Source: Dipteronia dyeriana
Lineage: Eukaryota; Streptophyta; Magnoliopsida; Sapindales; Sapindaceae
NCBI GenBank assembly: GCA_032871835.1
Contig: CM065297.1
Location: 31,133,598 to 31,197,597 of the forward strand
Direction: 5' to 3'
DNA length: 64,000 nt
Shown here: positions 11,526-22,730 of the stretch, piece after piece
How positions within the stretch are numbered: position 1 is the first letter of the stretch
Layout: each line of letters opens with the position of its first letter
Notes under the pieces: generated by a model
Seen by the model: only the letters and a program-made list of their open reading frames with translations
What the model was told of the DNA's origin: nothing
Database searches by the model: none
Program-made: the position numbers and the translations under genes

Positions 11526-12003
11526 CCATTTGGTTGTCCTGGTCCCATGGTCTTGCAGTAACTATGCACTTACGCACATATCATTTTGTGGGTGGTAGCC
11601 TGACCAAGGCATCAAGAGAGCCATTTGGCTATCCTCGTGGTCTGGCTGGTAACTATGCATTTACACTCAGACCTTTCCTCTGGGGATCACACAACCAAAG
11701 GCATCAGGATGATTAGTTGGTTATACTGGTCTCGTGGTCTGGCTGGTAACTATTCGCTTACGCTCAGACCTTTCTTAGGGGTGGTAGCCCAACCATGGCA
11801 TTAGGGGGGTCATTTGGCTATCCTGGTCTCGTGGTTTAGCTGGTAACTATGCAATTACACTCAGACCCTTCCTTGGATGGTCGCCTGACCAAGGGCATCA
11901 GAGTAATCATTTGGTTATCCTGGTCGCATGGTCTAGCAGACAACTATGCTCTTACGCTTAAACCCTTATTGGAGGGGGGGTAGTGTCCGGCCAATGTATC
12001 GGG
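11526..12003. repeat. minisatellite in Tat-2 3'UTR, about 5 units of 92-97 bp
   Basis: Units begin near 11526, 11621, 11713, 11810 and 11907. Each carries CCATTTGGTTATCCTGGT-like sequence, then TGGTCTGGCTGGTAACTATG, a TTACGCTCAGACC block and TGACCAAGGCATCAG. The array lies between the integrase C-terminus and the expected 3' LTR of Tat-2 (minus strand). Tat-lineage plant elements are known for tandem repeats in exactly this 3' untranslated position. Confidence 0.9.
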
Positions 12004-12079
12004 GTACCTATGTTGCTTTTCCTGGTTAATGACGATCATGGCGAACATCTATGAAAAACTTGGTGACAAAATAATACAA

Positions 12080-13039
12080 ATGGAGATGAAGAGAAATGGA
12101 GAGTCTTTATTGATGATCAACTGGAGTTACATAGCGTTTATTTGGTAAAAATATTGGTACCTATCCCAGATGCTGCTGGCCATTTTCAGAGTCTCCATCC
12201 TTCCATGGGTAAAACCTCTTTAAGTGGTATGCGTTCCAAGTGTGGTCAACAGGTCATCCATTCATCTCATCTAACTTGTAGGCTTCGCTAAGGACCATTA
12301 CCTTCACCAGGTAGTGGCCTTCCGAACATGATGCTAGTACCCTATCTGACTTGTTCCTTGTGTTTTGGGTCACCTTTCAGAGTTCTAGGTCTCCTTCCTT
12401 AAAACTGTGGGCTCAAAATTTCCTGTTTAAAAACCTCACAATTCAGCTCTGGTAGACCAATACTCTTTCTGCCACCCTATCTTGTTTTTCCTAAAATTGG
12501 TCTAGCTTGGCCCTAAGCTTGATCTCGTTGCTTTCTGGCTCAAAGTGTTGAACCCTAAATGAGATTAACTTGTGCTCGATTTGGAGGACTACTTCTACCA
12601 TGAAAGTTAAAGTGTAAGGGGTTTCTCCTGTAGCGGTCCTCTTTGTAGTACGGTATGCCCAGAGCACATCAGGGAACTCTTCTGCCTATTTGCCTTTCTT
12701 TAATTGCAACTTCTTTTTAAGGAACTTCTTGATAGTTTTGTTTGTAGCTTCCATCTGGCCATTAATTTGAGGGTGAGCTACAGAGGCGAAATGGAGATCG
12801 ATACCTAGGTCATCTTAGAATTCCCTAAACCTCGTATTATCGAATTTTTTACCAAGGACGGTTATAATGATCATTAGGGTCCCAAACCTGCAAACTACAT
12901 TACTCTTGATGAACTTTGTTGTGTTCTCCTTTATTATTTTGGATAGTGGTTCTACTTCCACCCACCAGGTGAAGTAGTCGATCACGACTATTGCATGCTT
13001 GGCTTGTCTAAGAATGGTAGGGAGATGTCCGAATAAATC

Positions 13040-13078
<39 letters not shown>

Positions 13079-13426
13079 ACATATAGCAAAGGGGTATGGT
13101 GATAAGTGGCTCTAACTGGCTATCTTCTGGTAAGGTTTGCATGATTGAACTAACTGCCTTACATCATGGTGCAGGGTTGGCCAATAGTACCCCATGTGAA
13201 ATGCCTGGTAAGCTAATGCTTCTCCTTTTGTATGGTTGCCATAATTTCCCGAACGCACTTCTCTAATTGCCCAAACTGAATCAATGGGGTGGAGGCACAG
13301 AAGCCGGGGAAGTGGTTTCCCTTTGCGGTAAAGATACCTATCTATCAAACAGTAGTTGGCTGAGATCTGTTTAAGCTTACAAGCTTCATTAGGATCACCG
13401 GGAAGGTAATCCACTATCGGATCCAT
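12080..13426 (-). pseudogene. Tat-2 Gypsy: integrase
   Basis: Integrase of a Tat-lineage Gypsy element, minus strand, nearly full span. At 13426-13112 the HHCC zinc domain reads YCLIDRYLYRKGKPLPRLLC, GNYGNHTKGEALAYQAFHMGYYWPTLHHDV. The core follows with VVIDYFTWWVEVEPL, then HPQINGQMEATNKTIKKFLK (catalytic Glu in this segment) and PDVLWAYRTTKRTATGETPY. The C-terminus near 12200 reads MNGWPVDHTWNAYHLKRFY. A 37-base C run interrupts the start of the core, and stops occur elsewhere (for example near 12700). The element lacks its 3' LTR: Copia C1 sequence starts at 11517. Confidence 0.85.
13042..13078. repeat. 37-base poly(C) tract
   Basis: An uninterrupted run of 37 C (poly(G) on the coding strand) located at the start of the Tat-2 integrase core, where the family encodes a Trp-Gly-x-Asp segment (TGGGG-rich codons). 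It looks like expansion of a short G run, or an assembly or cloning artefact. Confidence 0.95.
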
Positions 13427-13429
13427 CCA

Positions 13430-14270
13430 GCACAGGAGTTGATCTCCCGGGTTGACCTCTTTGCCACTTGTTATACTAGACTGGGAGATAACTTGGAGAG
13501 ATACCCTCTAGGGAAGGCCTGGCCTTTGCTAGCTACTATCTTGGCAAGAACGTCTACTCAATGGTTCTGTTGGCGGGGTATCTGCTCTACTTTAAATCCC
13601 TTGAACCAAACCTTGAGTTGTTGGACCAGTTCAAAGTAAGCTGCCACGTTGTCACCTTTAGCTTGATAGTACCTGGTTACTTGGTTGACAACCAGCTATG
13701 AATCACTCCTGACCTGGAGGTAGTTTACTTTGAACTCAGCTGCTACCCTCATTTTCGCTAATAAAGCTTTGTATTTGGCTTCATTGTTGGTGGCCCTGAA
13801 CTCAAAGCAGAAGCATTGGCAAAGCTTGACCTTTTAAAGATCGGTTAAGATGATTCCAGCTCCCTACCTACTTGGCTGAATGCTCCATTTGTATATAGGA
13901 TCTAAACATCTCGGTCAGCTGGCCAATCTATTAGTTCTTGATCCCTCTAGAAGACTAGAACTAGGCTGGAATAGGTACCGGGATCTGGATTTCTGAAGAA
14001 TTCAGCCATAAAGTCTGCCAATATTTAGGATTTGATGGTAGTCCTGGCTTTGTATTTGATATCAAACTGGGTGAATTCGAGATCCAAGAGTACCAATCTC
14101 TCTGACACATTGGGTCTTTGTAAGAATTGGTGATGAGGTTGATCTGTGACAACCATAATTATGTGTGCCATAAAGTAGAAGCATAGCTTCCTAGCCAAGG
14201 TTACTAGGGTGAAGGCAAGCTTCTCTAGGAGAATGTAATTTCTCTCTACTTTGGTTAATGCGTGGCTCAC
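13430..14270 (-). pseudogene. Tat-2 Gypsy: RNase H domains
   Basis: Two RNase H-like parts, as expected for Tat elements. 14270-14025 encodes the RT-linked RNase H (SHALTKVERNYILLEKLAFT, HIIMVVTDQPHHQFLQRPNV). About 13850-13500 encodes the additional RNase H (RATNNEAKYKALLAKMRVAA, RYYQAKGDNVAAYFELVQQL, FKGFKVEQIPRQQN). It lies between RT and integrase in the correct order. Stops interrupt it, for example in the segment after VRSDS. Confidence 0.8.
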
Positions 14271-15334
14271 ATAGTTGGTAGGCCATTATACTCCGTCCCC
14301 GCACTCATTAACCAAAGCACTACTAACCGTTGTCTCTGAAACGGCTAGGTATATTTGTACCTCTTCCACAGGTATCGATTTGACCAGCAACGGTTGGCTT
14401 GCTAGATATCTCTTCAAGGATTGGAAAGCCTGCTCAATGACCTATTCCCACTTCATGTCTCTCCACTACTTAATAGCCTCAAAGAAAGGGAGGCACTAAT
14501 CGGTGGACCACGATAAGAAGGTTGAGAGCTGCTTTCAGACGAATCAACACATGTATAGATTTTCTCTAGGTTGGCTTATATCTCCATTTTGTGGACCATG
14601 AATCCGAGAAATTTCCCCGATGCTATACCAAAGGTGCATTTGGCAGGATTCAGCCACATCTGGCTCTCTCTTACTATCTAGAAGGTCTGCCGGATGTGGT
14701 TACCTTGTATCAGTTGAGGCCTTGCTCGGTAATGAAACTGGCCTTGTCTTTTTTAGCGGGGTGCATCATAATCGTGTTGTACCCTGAGATTGCATCCATG
14801 AAACTGAGGAGCTTGTTCCCTACTGTTGAGTCTACTAATTGGTCAATCTTCGATAATGGGAAACTATCCTTTGAGCAGGTGGTTGAGATCTGTGTAGTGA
14901 ACGCACATGCACCACTTTCCATTGGCTTCGATGACCATTACCACATATGTGATAAATTCATGGTATGGGGATTCCCTCATGAAAACAGCCTTTAACAACT
15001 AATTGACCTCCTCCTAGACTGCGGATTCCTTTCGGGGCTGAAATGTCACCTTTTTTGTTTAACTGGTTTGAAGGTGGGGTTGACTACTAACCTGTGAGCT
15101 GCCAAGGAGATGGGGATCCTTGGCATCTCATCATGACTCCTAGCGAAGATACCACTGTACTCATGGAGAAGTCTGATCAACACTGCTTTCACTCCCACTT
15201 CTCTGGCAACCCCAGCCTTGGTTACTTTGGAGTGGTTAACTTTCCTGATCGATATCTCTTCCAATTTATTAATTGGGTGTCCACTGGCTTACCCCCTATC
15301 CTCATCTTCTACCTCTTCTGCATCTGGGACCTCT
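14271..15334 (-). pseudogene. Tat-2 Gypsy: reverse transcriptase
   Basis: RT remnant on the minus strand. 15264-15046 encodes the pre-RT segment (YSGIFARSHDEMPRIPISLA, HRLVVNPTFKPVKQK). 15000-14710 encodes the palm start (ANGKWCMCVHYTDLNHLLKD, SFPLSKIDQLVDSTVGNKLL, SFMDAISGYNTIMMHPAKKD). The later RT motifs, including the YxDD box, are not readable in 14700-14300. At 15334 the frame is cut by D1 and resumes at 17891. Confidence 0.75.
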
Positions 15335-17890
15335 TGATATGAACCTCACCAAGAGCAGTGAGATCCGGAACCAATATATGGCAGCAATGATCGTTTTCTA
15401 ATTCAAGTTTATAAACAAAGAAAATAAAAAGAACCGCAACCCATTAACTATATGGAGATAAGAACCAACGGTATCAAGAAGGTTGTAGAAGCCACACTCA
15501 AGAATAAGAAAGAAGGTGGGTGATAAGTCAAGGTTTGAACGCCACAAGTTAGAACCTTGATAAGTTCATAGTTCTATGAAGAACCAAAGAGAAAATTCTC
15601 TCAATTTTATTTCAATTCCAGTCTATCCTCAAATTACATCATTGGTCCCTTTTATACTAAAAATATGGAAGACCTAAAAGGGAATAAATATTAGGCAATT
15701 AATGCATACAATTTTAGGAAAATAAATGCTAACAAATTTAGGAAACAACTAAAGACTAAAAACTAGCAACTAGTTAATTTGTTCCTTATTTGGAAAGTTG
15801 AATTTGGGAAACAAATCAACTCTTTATTTGGGGAATATATATAAAATAGGGAATATGCTAAAGTAGGAAATATACTGAAATTGGATTCTCCTCCAACCAT
15901 ACGTCGCCCAAAAAATAGGAAATATTCTGAAATTCGGATTGTTCAGCTCAAGTCTTCGCGCAATAAGATAGATGACCGAATTTGGACTTGTTGTAATCTG
16001 TTTCGGAGGATGGGGTATTCATAGAATCTGTAGAGATTGTCTTGGGCTTTCCGAAAAAATATTATAATAGAAAATTCGACTTTAGATGCTCTCTATAGAG
16101 GTCCACGAAGTTCTGCCCGGATTTGGTCATCATGTGGGCCGAATTTGGACTTTAGCAACTCGGAATCAGCCCATCATTTAATTCTTCTTTGATCCTCTTG
16201 CCTCCTTTTAATTGGCCCAATTGGAACATACAATGGTTCCTTTGGTGTGGCTTCTTAATTCTCATCATTCCCCCTCTCTTCAAAAGTATTCTTCCTCGAA
16301 TCTTCACCATAATGTTGTTGATAGCCTGCGACAATTCATCAAAGCCTTGCAAATGAGAAACAACAACACTAGGCAAGGACGGGTTAATTCCATTAGTACT
16401 AAAACATGCCTCTTTTTACAAAAGTACAATCATTGGCTTATTTGAAAATAGAGCCCTTTTGACCTCACTTTCCCTTGCATAAAAACTTACTTGTTTTCTC
16501 TTCTTCTTTTTTTCTCAACAACCTCTTTTTCTTTTTCATCTTTTTTTTTCTTTTTTTGCTATTTCGAACTCTTTTTCTTTTCTCTCTCTTTCTTTTGAAC
16601 TCTCACTCTCACTCTCTTTTTTGACATCTCTCTCTTTTCTTAACCTTACTTGATCTTCATACACTTGTTTTGGGGTTAAAGGTACAAGAGTGATTGATTT
16701 TTTATTGAGTACAAAGGAGTATCTATTGGTATACCCATCATGGGTCACATGCCTATCAAACTGCCATGGTCTCCCCAAAAAGATATGGCCCGCATTCATT
16801 GGTACAACATCACAAAGGACTTCATCTTTGTACTTTCCAATTGAAAATTTCACCAACACTTGTTTAGTCACCTTGATTTCCTCACTATCATTTAACCACT
16901 GTAACTTATATGGTTTTGGATGCCTCAAAGTGGCTAAATTCAATTTCTCCACAAAATAAGTGCTAGCCACATTAGTACAACTTCCCCCATCAATGATCAT
17001 GCTATATACCTTATCATTAACATGGCAGCGGGTATGAAAAATGTTGTCACGTTGTACCTCATCATCTTCCTTGGCTTGAGCACTAAGAGCTCTACTGATA
17101 TGAACCTCACCAAGTGCAGTGAGACCCGGAACAAATATATGGTAACAAAGGATCATTTTCTAATCAAGTTTTTAAATAAGAATATTATCGGACCGCGACC
17201 CGTTATCTATATGGAGATAAGAACCAACGGTATCAAGAAAATTGTAGACGCCACACTCAAGAATAATAAAGAAGGTGAATGATAAGTCAAGGTTTGAACG
17301 TCACAAGGTAGAACCTTGATAAGTTCACAAGTTCTATGAAGAACCAAAGAGAAAATTCTCTCAAATTTATTTCAATTCAAAATCTATTCTCAAATTACAT
17401 CAATTGGTCCCTTTTATACTAAAAATATATAATACCTAAAAGGGAATAAATATTAGGCAATTAATGCCTTACAATCATGAAAATAAATGCAAACAAATTT
17501 AGGAAATAAATAAATACTAAACCATCAACTATTGACTTGCTTCCTAATTGGAAAGTTAAATCTGGAAACAAATCAGCCCCTTAATTTGGGAAACAAATCA
17601 ACTATTATTCTTTGGAAATTAAAAGGAAATAAATCAGCCAAAGTTGACTATTCTCCTAGCTTGTGCCACACGCCCAAGTCTTCCTTATTCAGCCCAATCA
17701 ATTGCCTTGATGACATTAATTACGCCTTGGTCTTCATGTGGACTTATCTTGGACTTCAACAATTTAAAATCAGCCCAAGTGTCTTGAATTAGGTCATTTA
17801 GTGCTTCTTTGAATCTCTTAGCTCTTGCCCTTGTTATTGGGCCAACCGAAACATGCAATGGATCATTTGATGACTTCTTGATTCTCATCA
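15335..17890 (-). mobile_element. nested D-family element D1, non-autonomous
   Basis: A complete insertion read on the minus strand. The 5' LTR is 17096-17890 (795 bp) and the 3' LTR is 15335-16267 (933 bp), both bounded by TGATGAGAAT...TTCATATCA. The polypurine tract GAAGAGAGGGGGAA lies just upstream of the 3' LTR (16268 on). The target duplication CCTCT is perfect (15330-15334 and 17891-17895). The internal region is only 828 bp; the primer site and gag N-terminus are deleted, so the LTR joins the protease ORF directly. The two LTRs share R/U5 but have different U3 halves (see findings). Each LTR keeps a coding-like stretch: 17900-17685 reads HVSVGPITRARAKRFKEALN. Confidence 0.85.
16536..17095 (-). 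pseudogene. D1 protease-like ORF
   Basis: Open from 17156, inside the LTR, through 16536. The element's own part starts at RALSAQAKEDDEVQRDNIFH. It encodes a gag-linked aspartic-protease-like domain: SMIIDGGSCTNVASTYFVEK in the active-site position (D-G-G rather than D-S/T-G), a central EEIKVTKQVLVKFSIGKY, and MNAGHIFLGRPWQFDRHVTH. A charged Lys/Glu/Ser tail follows. No RT, RNase H or integrase follows. The first 20 or so codons are fused LTR sequence, a result of the internal deletion. Confidence 0.75.
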
Positions 17891-18634
17891 CCTCTACCAT
17901 GGGGTTTTCCTAAACTTCTACCGAGGTATCTTGGATTCTTAAGTCCTTCACTATTGGTCCCAGATCTGACTGAACTGTTACCTGCACACACTGCTTGGAT
18001 AACACCTCCTGGTTGGTAGATATTGAATAGCACTTGTGGGCTGCTGTTGATGATATCCTTTCACCTCGTAAACCCTTTCCCATATTGGAAAATTTTAGGC
18101 CGTTACGGTAGATGGACAAAACCCCCTTGACGGCTGACAGAAAAGGCCTCTTAAGAGTGGCGTTGTTAGCAGAGGGAGTATCTACCACCGTGAAATCGGT
18201 CATGATGTTCTGTTGGAGAGGTGCATCTCCTACTACCTGACTGGCATTAGTGAGTTCCCAAGTGAATCCATATAGCAGCGTAGTACATCTATTGTAGAAG
18301 CATTGCTTTAAGTTGAACCTTTTCAAGTTGTCTTTAAAGAGGATGTACACGCTGCTACCGGTGTTTATCAAGACATGGTGGACTAAGCAGTTAGCAATCT
18401 TTATGGTGACAACCATGGAGTCGTCATGAGGCTGCACTATGTTGTACAAGTCCTCTTCGTTAAAGATGATCTGGAATGACATGGAGGTCCCTGCTGGTCG
18501 CCGGGTAACTTTGAAAATGTCTCACCCCTCCTCTATCTGGAGAATTTTCCTCGTATGACTCTTTCTAGAATTACTGGAATTCCCTACCAAGGTAGGACCC
18601 CCACTGATGGTTTGAATGATGTTAGGTCGATAAT
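17891..18634 (-). pseudogene. Tat-2 Gypsy: aspartic protease, active-site mutant
   Basis: Continuation of Tat-2 beyond D1. A 190-codon frame (18482-17910) encodes a retropepsin homologous to the one in Tat-1 (TIKIANCLVHHVLINTGSSV, then NIMTDFTVVDTPSANNATLK). The catalytic triplet reads N-T-G, so the essential Asp is replaced by Asn. Tat-2 sequence fades at 18634, where the G2 LTR begins. No gag is visible. Confidence 0.8.
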
Positions 18635-19003
18635 TGTTGATATTTAAGATCCCTAATTCCTATGTTCTATGTTATGTTCTTGAGTATAATTGAACGTTTT
18701 AATGTGTTTGTTTAGATTGTGTAGAAGATGGCTCTTGGAGTGACTTTGAAGACAAAAAGGGGTTTTTTAGAGAAGTTTGGAGAAATGCCTCTACAACACA
18801 TCCAAATTGTAAAGACCATATCTCCCTTCTCAGATGGAACTAGGTTAAGATCTACATGTTTTCGGAAAGCCACGAAAGTCTAGTTTCTAATAAACTTTAT
18901 GGTTTGTCAATCAGAGTTTTCTATAGGAAGTTATGACCATTTTAGTAACCAAAGATCCGATCTGAAAAAGTCTACTGCGGGCTAGATTGCGGTTTGTTCA
19001 CCT
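18635..19003 (+). repeat. G2 Athila-like LTR, first part (U3 start)
   Basis: Starts TGTTGATATTTAAGATCCC. It matches the reverse complement of 8780-9121 (shared AAGTCTAGTTTC, CCTATAAGAGGTTATG-like and GTAACC blocks). It is cut at 19003 by the Copia block, and the LTR resumes at 36682. Confidence 0.65.
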
Positions 19004-21196
19004 TGTAGGGAAATTTCACACAACAGAATCATGAAATTTAGGGTTTGGTATAAATAAAAGTTTCCCCTTTTTAAAAACAAGAACCTGAACCCTAGATTAA
19101 TTGATTTATATAAAAAGTGTCATACCTTTTTTTTCGTAATGATTTAACTACCGTCGAATTGAATCTGTAAGATCTTCCAATCCAATCACGAACGTGAATC
19201 ACCTAGGAGTGTGGGCTCCCTTTCTTTAAATTGTATACCTGAGGATGGAAACAAAAAAATCTTGTTCTTTGTTAGTCACAATAATCCTCCAAGAGAAAAC
19301 CCAAGAATGTCCGGTCACTTGTGAATTATCAATCAATTTGATTGAAACTTGAGTGATCCATGACTCGATATTGTACACAAAACCCTTTTGATGCAAAGAA
19401 CACTAGCGTACTATCGAAAACAAAAATGTTCCTTCTTTTCTTTATGCTTGGCCAAATTCTTCACACAATGAGTTGGCCGAAGTTTTTTTTTATATCAATA
19501 AAAAAATAAATAAAAAACAACTTCTCACACAAAAAACTAAGGCTTGGTTGAAATTTACAACCTATATTTATAGGTTCACAAATCCTCTCCTAAAGAGGAT
19601 TTACTCGGTAGGAAAGAATCCTATTCGTAGGTGGATTTACTAAGTGATCAAGAATCCTTTTCCAAAAAGTATTCTTTCCTACACCAAGATTCCTAATCCA
19701 ACTCATTAGTGTATTTGTGACCATATTAAAGACTTCCTAATTTGACTAGATAAATAATTCATTTTATTTTTCTACTTATTAAATATAGTCTTTAATATTA
19801 ATTATACTCCAAAAAATAGTATAATATTAGGAGACCTTCTCCTACTAGAAATTCTTTTTTGATTTTTAATTAAATAATTAATTAATCAACAAATTAATTA
19901 ATTTCCATTTAATTAAATAATTTAATAAAAAATAATATATTAGGCTTTTATATATTAGCCTTGCCACCCATCACATATACATGGGCCAATATATTATTTT
20001 TCTTATTTTATTAAATCCATTGGACCTTAATTAAAAGCCCACATGTGAAATAGACTCATTCTTACAAAAAGAAACAAGTCCACATGCCTTAATACAATTC
20101 TAGATGGACCCTAAAATTGGTCCGGTATAATATATCAAGTGATCCATGCAAGTTCGTGTGGATTGAGGATCTTGGTGGGCTATGTAAATTTAAGCTCCAA
20201 TAGACACAACCTAATCACAATCATCAAATGATTCACTTAGGTCCGATCTATTAATTTTAGTTCATTCAACTAAAAAACTAAAATTGAGATCTTAAATAAA
20301 AATAGAATAGGCTAATATTTCTCATTCATATCCTAGACAACCTTATTGGAGAAAGTACATCATCGTGAAGAATATCAGTAATCACCAAGAGATTATTGAC
20401 CGCCTAAAGCTCTCCAAGTTATCGTATTTACTCATATGACCACATTTTGAACTTGGATATTTTGACTTGTCCAGAAGCCATGTTTCAATAGACACTATTG
20501 AAAACTAAACGTTAAGATTTAATATCCAATATTTCAAAACATCCATATGATGATATTCTACTCTCACTTAATAAATGGAGCCACGATGTCCATATCTATA
20601 AATAAAGTCCTCTATCGATTAACAAATGAATACTACAAAACTATCGAGGATAGACTATGCTATATAATCGTACTCATTGATAGCTCAAATGATAACACTT
20701 GCAACCATAAGTCCACCATTTATCTCAGGATTGAGATAGACTCTCTGATTGTCTTCAAGTGAAAACTTTTATCCACTAACGGTTTAGGATAAAGTAATTC
20801 ACTGTGATCCTACTCAATGCACCTAGTGCACTAGATTCTTTTGCCCTAAGACACCACACTTTGATGATTTTAAACTCATCATAACACATTTGATCCCACT
20901 CAAATGCTAGCAAAAGAATCTACAACTTTGACAAGATAAAGATGCCCAACCTATATCTTAAGTTGTGAATATTATTCAAGACTAACTAAAGAATTGTGTC
21001 TACCTCGTACATATCTAGATGTATTAACAATTCTTCTTTTCTCATAGTCTTTTGACCTTATGATTATTTAATTTTGACAATAATAATAATTAAATTATAA
21101 ATGCTATAAGATTTGGTAAACTATAAATCACTTTATTAATGTGAAAAGATTGTCAAATACATTATTATACTTTTGCTATCGAGCGTAATCCCAACA
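19004..21196 (-). repeat. complete Angela-like Copia LTR, inverted
   Basis: A full 2193-bp LTR on the minus strand: starts TGTTGGGATTACGCTCGATA at 21196 and ends CCCTACA at 19004. It contains a TATAAATA-type promoter (about 19575-19565), followed by the conserved GGAGGATTATTGTGACTAAC and GGGAGCCCACACTCC blocks. The short frame at 20547-20762 is an LTR shadow with a twin in the opposite LTR. No internal region is attached on either side: 3' of it is the G2 LTR, and 5' of it, after 9 bp, is the oppositely oriented LTR of C2. Confidence 0.85.
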
Positions 21197-21205
21197 GGTG
21201 AGGTG

Positions 21206-22730
21206 TGTTGGGACTATGCTCGATAGTAAGAGTATAATAATATATTTGATAATCTTTTCATATTAATAATGTGATTTCTAGTTTAACAAATCTTATTGCA
21301 TTTATAGATTAATTATTATAATTGTCAAAAGTAAATAATCATAAGGTCAAAAGACTATGAGAAATGAAGAATTGTTCATACATCTAGATATGTATGAGGT
21401 ACACACAATTCTTTAGTTAGTCTTGAATAATATTCACAAATTAAGATAAAGTTTGGGCTCCTTTATTTTGTCAAAGTTGTAGATTCTTTTGCTAGCATTT
21501 GAGTGGGAACAAATGTGATATGATGAGTCTAAAATCATCAAAGTGTGGTGTCTTTGGGCAAAAGAATCTACCGTACTAGATGCATTGAATAGGATCACAG
21601 TGAATTACTTTATCATAAATCGTCCGTGGATAAAAATTTTCACTTGAAGACAATCGGAGAGTCCATCTCTATCCTGAGATAAATGGTGGACTTATGATTG
21701 CAAGTGTTATCATTTGAACTATCAATGAGTACGATTATATAGCATAATCTATCCTCGATAGTTTGGTGGTATTCATTTGTTAATCGATAGAGGACTTCAT
21801 TTATAAATATGGACATCGTGGCTCCATTTATTAAATGAGAGTAGAATATCATCATATGGATGTTTGAAATATTGGATATTAAATCTTAACGTTTAGTTTT
21901 CAATAGTGTCTATTGAAACATGACTTCTGGACAAGTCAAAATATCCAAGTTCAAAATGTGGTCATATGAGTAAATATGGTAACTTGGGGAGCTATAGGCG
22001 GTTTACGAGCTCTTGGCGATTACTGATATTCTTCTCGAGGATACACTTTCTCTAATAAGGTTGTCTAGGATTCTTAACCACCAAGTAAATCCACCTAAGG
22101 AAATGATTCTTAACAACCAAGTAAATCCTTCTTAGGAAACGATTTGAAATTCTAATATATTCCAAGAAGGAATTTCGGTCAGCCCTATATATATAGAAAG
22201 GGAATTTCAGCCAGCTATATAAAAATTCTAAGATGAATTTCGGCCAGCCCTAGTTTTTTTTAGAGGGAGAATTCGGCCACCATAGAAATTTAGGGAGAAA
22301 ATTTTGTTTTTGCTGTAGATAAAATTCGATCAACACTAAGAAATAGTGTGAGATTCGGCAAAGAAGAAAAGGAAGAAAGAACGTTTTGTTTTCTATAGTA
22401 CACTAGTAGCCTTTACATTAAAAGGTTTTGTGTACAACATCGAATCAAAGTTCATGCGAGTTTCAGTCAAATTGATTGATAATTCACAAGTGACCTAGGG
22501 TTTTTTGTTTTCTTCTTGGAGGATTATTGTGACTAACAAAGAGAAAAAATTTGTTTGTTTCCATCCACAGGTATACAATTTAAAGAAAGGGAGCCCACAC
22601 TCCTAGGTGATTCACGTTCGTGATTGGATTGGAAGATCTTGCGGAATCAATTCGGCGCTTGTTCAATCGTTACGAGAAAAAGGTACGACACTTATTATAT
22701 ACATCAATTAATCTACGGTTAAGGTTCTTG
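21206..22730 (+). repeat. Copia C2 5' LTR, 3' end truncated
   Basis: Starts TGTTGGGACTATGCTCGATA, a mirror image of the preceding LTR. A TATA box lies at about 22187-22195. The R/U5 blocks run to 22730, where similarity to the other LTR copies stops after GGTTCTTGTT. The last 75 or so bp of LTR and the primer site are missing, so this LTR could no longer support reverse transcription. It lacks the roughly 500-bp deletion present in the 3' LTR. Confidence 0.85.

Noticed and set aside
11526..12003. CRISPR-like array
   Set aside because: Units are imperfect throughout with no repeat/spacer alternation; it is a minisatellite in a plant retroelement.
21197..21205. GGTGAGGTG as an ordinary direct target duplication between two LTRs
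   Set aside because: Neither 5-bp half is repeated directly on the outer side of either LTR; only an inverted match exists.
20547..21855. Two 71-codon frames with almost the same protein on opposite strands
   Set aside because: They lie at the same position inside the two inverted Copia LTRs and are chance open stretches in LTR sequence, not a gene pair.
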